From: Acetobacteraceae bacterium
Lineage (GTDB): Bacteria; Pseudomonadota; Alphaproteobacteria; Acetobacterales; Acetobacteraceae
Assembly: GCA_003164305.1 (NCBI GenBank)
Contig: PLSZ01000472.1
Coordinates: 307-17,963, forward strand
Direction: 5' to 3'
Length of the DNA: 17,657 nt
Below, one piece after another: positions 13,638 through 17,657 of this stretch. A program made the translations under genes and the position numbers. Each line of letters starts with the position of its first letter. Position 1 is the first letter of the stretch. A model generated the notes under the pieces. That model searched no databases. It saw only the letters and a program-made list of their open reading frames with translations, and was not told where the DNA came from.

Positions 13638-14345
13638 ATGGCGGTCAACAAAATCTACCCGGATGCCGAAGCCGCGCTGACGGGACTACTGCGCGACGGC
13701 ATGACCATCATGTCCGGCGGGTTTGGATTGTGCGGCATCCCCTCGGCGCTGATCGAGGCGATCCGTGCCTCGGGCGTCAAGGATCTGACGATCATTTCGA
13801 ACAACGCGGGCATCGACGATGCCGGGCTCGGCTTGCTGCTGCACACGCGGCAGGTGAAGAAGATGATCAGTTCCTACGTCGGGGAGAACGCGACATTCGC
13901 GCGGCAATTCCTCGCGGGCGAGTTGGAGATCGAGTTCAACCCGCAGGGTACGCTGGCGGAACGGATTCGCGCCGGCGGGGCGGGCATCCCGGCGTTCTTC
14001 ACCGCGACCGGGGTCGGCACCCAGATTGCTGAGGGCAAGCCGACGCAGGTGTTCGACGGCCGCACGTATGTGATGGAGCGCGGGTTGTTCGCCGATCTGG
14101 CGATCGTGCATGCCTGGAAGGCCGATCCCGAGGGCAATCTGATCTATCGCATGACCGCGCGGAACTTTAACCCGATCATGGCGACCGCCGCGAGCAACGT
14201 CGTGGCGGAAGTGGAAGAAATCGTCGAACCTGGGCAGATCGACGGCGATCACATCATCACCCCGGGTATCTACGTCAACCGGATCGTTCCGCTGACGACA
14301 GTCGAGAAACGCATCGAACAGCGCACCGTGCGCAAGCGCTACTGA
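13638..14345 (+). CDS. scoA: 3-oxoacid CoA-transferase subunit A
   Basis: Alpha subunit of a heterodimeric class I CoA-transferase that moves CoA from succinyl-CoA to acetoacetate or a similar oxoacid. The 235-residue protein has the subunit A hallmarks: GGFGLCGIP (28-36), ISSYVGENATFARQFLAGE, the FNPQGTLAERIRAGGAGIPA segment and GTPxxxG-like ATGVGT. AAAGGGA lies just before the ATG at 13638, giving the usual N-terminus MAVNKIYPDAEAAL; the open frame upstream to 13440 is not coding-like. scoB follows after 15 bp. Ketone-body or storage-polymer (PHB) turnover is the usual context; the exact acid substrate cannot be read from sequence. Confidence 0.95.
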   Translation: MAVNKIYPDAEAALTGLLRDGMTIMSGGFGLCGIPSALIEAIRASGVKDLTIISNNAGIDDAGLGLLLHTRQVKKMISSYVGENATFARQFLAGELEIEFNPQGTLAERIRAGGAGIPAFFTATGVGTQIAEGKPTQVFDGRTYVMERGLFADLAIVHAWKADPEGNLIYRMTARNFNPIMATAASNVVAEVEEIVEPGQIDGDHIITPGIYVNRIVPLTTVEKRIEQRTVRKRY

Positions 14346-14360
14346 AGGGAGACCGCGAGC

Positions 14361-15008
14361 ATGGCCTGGACCCGCGATGAGATGGCCGCCCGCGCGGCGC
14401 GCGAATTGCAAGACGGCTTCTACGTCAATCTCGGCATCGGCATTCCGACTCTGGTGGCCAACCACCTGCCGGAGGGCGTCGCGATTCAGTTGCAGTCGGA
14501 GAACGGCATGCTCGGCATGGGTCCGTTTCCGTTCGAGGGCGAGGAAGACGCCGACCTGATCAACGCCGGTAAGCAGACGGTGACCACGCTGCCGACCACC
14601 AGCTTCTTCGACAGCGCCGCGTCGTTCGCGATGGTGCGCGGCGGGCACATCGATATTTCGATCCTCGGCGCGTTGCAGGTGGCGGAGAACGGCGACCTCG
14701 CGAACTGGATGATCCCGGGGAAAATGGTCAAGGGGATGGGCGGCGCGATGGACCTCGTCGCCGGGGTGCGCCGCGTGGTCGTGCTGATGGAGCACACCGC
14801 GGGCGGCAAGCCGAAGCTGTTGAAGCGGTGCGATTTGCCGCTCACCGGGGCCGGCGTGGTCGATCTGATCATCACCGATCTGGGTGTGTTCGAGGTGCCG
14901 GAGAAAGGTCGCGACGGCGATTTGCGGCTGCTGGAGATGGCGCCGGACGTGACCCTCGACGAGCTGCGGGCGAAGACCGAGGCATTGTTCCGGTTGTCAA
15001 ACGGCTAA
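14361..15008 (+). CDS. scoB: 3-oxoacid CoA-transferase subunit B
   Basis: Beta subunit partnering the gene just upstream. The 215-residue protein carries the catalytic glutamate Glu47 in [11 protein letters not shown], which forms the glutamyl-CoA thioester intermediate. It also has [15 protein letters not shown] near the N-terminus, [14 protein letters not shown] (95-108) and [26 protein letters not shown] ribosome-binding site sits 8 bp before the ATG. The 15-bp spacing, matching order (A then B) and full lengths indicate one operon and an intact enzyme. It ends 23 bp from the stop of the convergent globin gene; no T-rich hairpin terminator is visible between them. Confidence 0.95.
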   Translation: MAWTRDEMAARAARELQDGFYVNLGIGIPTLVANHLPEGVAIQLQSENGMLGMGPFPFEGEEDADLINAGKQTVTTLPTTSFFDSAASFAMVRGGHIDISILGALQVAENGDLANWMIPGKMVKGMGGAMDLVAGVRRVVVLMEHTAGGKPKLLKRCDLPLTGAGVVDLIITDLGVFEVPEKGRDGDLRLLEMAPDVTLDELRAKTEALFRLSNG

Positions 15009-15031
15009 TTTGTGTCAGCCGGGCAATCTGG

Positions 15032-15424
15032 TCAACCCGGGCCGATCAGCTCCGCGATCACACGGGTCCAGACGGTTTCCATTTCGCCGGTCCATTGCTC
15101 GGCCAGAACGTCTTTGAACGTCGCCATCACGATCAGGTAGAACCGGTCGAACATTTCGGGCTCGACGCCCAGTCCCTGATGGTTGACGCGCTCGATCTGG
15201 ATGAGGGCGGCGCCGTAGGAACGGTCGCCAAGGAAATCCAACAGGCTTTCCATCGTCACCTGAAACATCTGGCCGCGCACCAGGCCGCCTTTGTCGCGGA
15301 CGAACAGGGGCTCGGCGTCGGGGATTTCGGCGAACAGGCGTGCGAAGATCAGCGGCATCGGGTCGCCGACGCGTTCGACGACACGCTCCATCGTTTCGGT
15401 AATGATCGCGGCGTCGTTGTCCAT
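15032..15424 (-). CDS. Single-domain globin-like protein
   Basis: A 130-residue all-helical protein. Helix-like segments run ITETMERVVERVGDPMPLIF (8-27), GQMFQVTMESLLDFLG (51-66), AALIQIERVNHQGLGVEPEM (72-91) with His82 as the likely proximal haem ligand (NHQGLGV), and a C-terminal AEQWTGEMETVWTRVIAEL (108-126) as helix H. This matches bacterial single-domain globins in size and order. Possible roles are oxygen or NO binding, or a sensor; no reductase or output domain is attached. The ATG at 15424 begins at helix A, with a weak ribosome-binding site; in-frame ATGs at 15475 and farther upstream would add a Pro/Arg-rich stretch. It lies downstream of a membrane-protein pseudogene on the same strand. 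Confidence 0.75.
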   Translation of the reverse strand: MDNDAAIITETMERVVERVGDPMPLIFARLFAEIPDAEPLFVRDKGGLVRGQMFQVTMESLLDFLGDRSYGAALIQIERVNHQGLGVEPEMFDRFYLIVMATFKDVLAEQWTGEMETVWTRVIAELIGPG

Positions 15425-15543
15425 GACCGCCGAGGTTGGTCGATCCGGCGCGGCGAGGCAACCTGGGCGCGGTCGCATCTTTGTCCTTCGGGCGCCATCC
15501 GCCCCGTTGATATTGAACGACCCGTCCGGTGACCCCGGAACCT

Positions 15544-16007
15544 TCATTTTCCAACTTCCAGGCGCAGGATTAATCCGTTCGCATAGGCAATCCGAATGTA
15601 AAGACCTTCGCGAATTGGCCCGCATGGGCGGCGGTGGTGTGGAACCCGGAAGTGACGACGTAGTCCGAGTAGGAGAAGGGATGACCGTTGACCGAGAAAC
15701 TTTCAACGGAACGACCGCTGTTGGCATAGTCGGTGACGGGACCTTCCACGACCTCCTAGAGACCCTGCTCCAGGCGATGTCCCGCACCCCAGGAACCCAT
15801 GGCGGTGATTGAGAACGTGATGAATGTCCAAACCGAGGCAACAACGACGATTGCCCGGTTGAAAGACCGTCCGCCTGGCGGGCCCAGCAGAAGGTCCGGG
15901 CAGTATATCCGCGAAAACCCGTAGGCGACGAAAACCAATCCCCCCGCCGGGAACCACCAGTTCGAATAGCCTTGTCGCCCGGCGTCGAAAACGGTCGTGA
16001 ACGTCAT
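15544..16007 (-). pseudogene. Membrane protein gene broken by in-frame TAG and a -1 frameshift
   Basis: The ATG at 16007 (AAGGATC ribosome-binding site) opens a frame with two hydrophobic segments, GYSNWWFPAGGLVFVAYGFS and RAIVVVASVWTFITFSITAM. It stops at TAG (15756-15758) after 83 codons. The same frame continues at once as VVEGPVTDYANSGRSVESFS, VNGHPFSYSDYVVTSGFHTT and AAHAG. Near 15615-15624 one base appears to be missing (GG-CCA), and the -1 frame completes the protein as PIREGLYIRIAYANGLILRL and EVGK, then TGA. The VVEG...F.YSD...GF.T soluble domain resembles a family of small inner-membrane proteins of unknown function that I have seen in other proteobacteria. Two independent lesions indicate a recent pseudogene. 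Confidence 0.75.
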
Positions 16008-16015
16008 GGATGATC

Positions 16016-16097
16016 CTTGGCGTTATTCGCGTTTGATTCTTGTCTGCCCCTCCGCCGTCGTTCGCCATCGGCAAAGGGAAACGCGAATCACGCCAAG
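16016..16097. repeat. Inverted pair of 'cacgccaagaaacgcaaag'-type dispersed repeat
   Basis: CTTGGCGTTATTCGCGTTT (16016-16034) and AAACGCGAATCACGCCAAG (16079-16097) are complementary at 18 of 19 positions with a 44-nt loop. The right arm runs on as AAACGCAAAGGGG. Sequences of this kind are scattered through many bacterial genomes. It lies just upstream of the pseudogene start at 16007, within the 246-bp gap before the glycosyltransferase gene. Confidence 0.7.
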
Positions 16098-16253
16098 AAA
16101 CGCAAAGGGGCCCGCGACCATGATCGGCCGCTCGGGCCATGATACGGTGGCGATCAGACAAAACATAACACGATGCGGATGTGGCGGGGAACATGACGAA
16201 CTTCCCGATGAACGGCCTCACGGTTCGAATTGCCCGTACTGTATTATTATGGC

Positions 16254-17657
16254 ATGCCAGTTTCGGGCAATGAAATCGTCGCTGTCGCCATGCCGGCCGC
16301 GATCCAGATCGGTGACGGAAAGACCTTCGCATTGGCTGACCTGTTGCGCCGGCTGAACGAAATCCAGGCGATGGCCAACGGCGGACGGCTGGCGGAGGCG
16401 GAAGCAGCGTGCCGTGCCGTTATCGCCGCGGCGCCCGACATGCCGGAGGCGGTCGCGGTCCAGGGGTTCCTCCTCGGTCGGCTGCACCGGGTCGAGGAGG
16501 CGCGGGCGCATCTGGAAGCCGCCATCGCCGCGCGGGGCGACGTGCCGCACTGGCACCTGGAACTGGCTCAGTCGTATCGCCGGACGTTGCGGCTGGACGA
16601 TGCGTTGGCGCGGTCGCGGGAAGCGGTGCGGCTCGATCCGAACGATTCGCGGTTCCATCTGGGACTGGCTCGGGTGCTGGTCGATCGTGGCGACAATGAC
16701 GCGGCGCGCGAGGCCTTGCTGGCGGCGCTGGCGGTGGCGCCGGACGATGTCGAGGCGCATCTGGCGCTGGCGCATCTGCTGCTGGCCGAGGGCGAGTATC
16801 GAGCCGCCTGGGAAGAGTATGAATGGCGGTTCCGGGCGCCGCGGTTTCAGACGGCGATGCCTCGGTTTACCGCGCCGGTTTGGAACGGGATGCGGTTGCC
16901 GGGGCGGCGGATCCTGGTGGCGGCGGATCAGGGGTTTGGCGACGCGTTTCAGTTCTGCCGGTATTTGCCGCTGGTCGCGGAGCGGTGCGCCGGTGTGGTG
17001 GTGCTGTGCCGGGCGGCTCAGGTGGCGCTGTTTTCGCGCATTCCGGGGGTTGAAGCCTGTGTCGTCAGCATCAACGATGTGGGGCCGCACGCGGTGTGGT
17101 GCTGGATGGGCAGTTTGCCTCGGTTGTTCGGCACCACGCTGACGAACATTCCGGGCGGGCGGGCGTACCTGTCGCCCGAGCCGCGGCGCAAGGCGATTTG
17201 GCGGGATCGGTTGGCGCCGCTTTCGCCGGCGGGAAGCGTGCGGGTGGGCGTCGTGTGGGCTGGCAATCCGGAGAACTCGATGGACTGGCGGCGGTCGGTG
17301 CCGCTGTCGCTGCTGGCGCGTTTGGCCTCGATCGAGCGGCTGGCGTTGGTGTCGCTACAGGTTCAGGCGCCGGAGGCGGATCGCGCCACCATGGCGGCCA
17401 TGGGGTTGCTGGATGTGTCGGCGGAGCTGACCGACTTTCAGGAGACGGCGTCGCTCATCGCCAATCTGGACCTGGTGGTGAGCGTCGATAGCGCGGTCGC
17501 GCATCTGGCCGCGGCGATGGGCGTGCCGACCTGGGTGTTGGTGTATCGCCCAGCCGATTGGCGCTGGTTGATCGGGCGGGAGGACAGCCCGTGGTATCCG
17601 ACGATGCGGTTGTTCCGCCAGGAAAGTCGCGAAGATTGGCAAGGCGTATTCCGGCGG
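16254..17657 (+). CDS. TPR-repeat protein with GT9 (heptosyltransferase-like) domain, 3' end cut by window
   Basis: 468 codons are open to the window edge with no stop, so only the last part is missing. Residues about 30-195 are tetratricopeptide-type helix pairs (GRLHRVEEARAHLEAAI, LDDALARSREAVRLDPND, GDNDAAREALLAALAVAPDD, GEYRAAWEEYEWRF). Residues about 205-468 match the glycosyltransferase-9/ADP-heptose transferase fold found after TPRs in many Alphaproteobacteria: PVWNGMRLPGRRILVAADQG-FGD, VGVVWAGNPEN (331-341), and VVSVDSAVAHLAAAMGVPTW with DWRWLIGREDSPWYP. A role in cell-envelope, flagellin or protein glycosylation is possible; the acceptor is unknown. ATG 16254 has no ribosome-binding site but lies 6-7 bp after TATTAT (16242-16247), so a leaderless transcript is conceivable; ATG 16290 is the next candidate. 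Confidence 0.85.
   Translation, partial: MPVSGNEIVAVAMPAAIQIGDGKTFALADLLRRLNEIQAMANGGRLAEAEAACRAVIAAAPDMPEAVAVQGFLLGRLHRVEEARAHLEAAIAARGDVPHWHLELAQSYRRTLRLDDALARSREAVRLDPNDSRFHLGLARVLVDRGDNDAAREALLAALAVAPDDVEAHLALAHLLLAEGEYRAAWEEYEWRFRAPRFQTAMPRFTAPVWNGMRLPGRRILVAADQGFGDAFQFCRYLPLVAERCAGVVVLCRAAQVALFSRIPGVEACVVSINDVGPHAVWCWMGSLPRLFGTTLTNIPGGRAYLSPEPRRKAIWRDRLAPLSPAGSVRVGVVWAGNPENSMDWRRSVPLSLLARLASIERLALVSLQVQAPEADRATMAAMGLLDVSAELTDFQETASLIANLDLVVSVDSAVAHLAAAMGVPTWVLVYRPADWRWLIGREDSPWYPTMRLFRQESREDWQGVFRR

Noticed and set aside
15756..15758. TAG as a recoded or readthrough codon
   Set aside because: The same gene also has a frameshift farther on, so decay explains both lesions; no recoding element is visible.

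Overview
The window (about 17.7 kb, GC-rich) reads as chromosomal DNA of a Gram-negative alphaproteobacterium. Evidence: a NadQ-type NAD regulator close to nadA and nadC, an FzlA-like glutathione-transferase-fold protein ending in HYVDLDF, a DUF1127 protein, a TPR/heptosyltransferase-like protein and a ScoAB CoA-transferase pair. Gene style and the GC-rich dispersed repeats suit Rhodospirillales, perhaps Acetobacteraceae; this placement is inference. No rRNA, tRNA, CRISPR array or intact transposase gene was seen.

Left part (1-5491): an fzlA-like gene and gloB form a minus-strand pair. A 260-bp inverted-repeat element with a perfect 70-bp loop-free palindrome separates them from nadQ. A small exported Cys-rich protein of unknown function lies between nadQ and the nadA-nadC operon. 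The nadA promoter carries two 21-bp dyads that look like NadQ operators. nadB is absent and nadA overlaps nadC by 4 bp.

Middle (5501-9388): a COG4280-type membrane protein and a translationally coupled 55-aa two-helix protein are divergent from an RpiR/MurR-type regulator, with a perfect 6-6-6 dyad between them. Then come a 25-bp tandem repeat, an ArsR-like regulator, a DUF1127 protein, a 158-bp inverted repeat built from the widespread 'accacggaggacaccgagg' type of sequence, and the downstream member of a two-gene cluster of unknown, partly exported proteins.

Right part (9385-17657): the upstream member of that cluster is head-to-head with a TIGR03084/DinB-type protein. A 55-codon 3' fragment of a MazF/PemK toxin gene abuts the latter. 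A ketopantoate-reductase-like gene follows, then an AT-richer stretch holding an unrecognised frameshifted gene, then scoA-scoB. After these come a single-domain globin, a membrane-protein pseudogene broken by both an in-frame TAG and a one-base frameshift, another inverted pair of dispersed repeat sequence, and the start of a TPR/glycosyltransferase gene that runs off the window.

The clearest functional units are NadQ with nadAC (de novo NAD synthesis from iminoaspartate), RpiR with the COG4280 pair, and ScoAB (ketone-body or oxoacid CoA transfer). The most unusual structures are three inverted-repeat elements in intergenic gaps and several fresh gene remnants.
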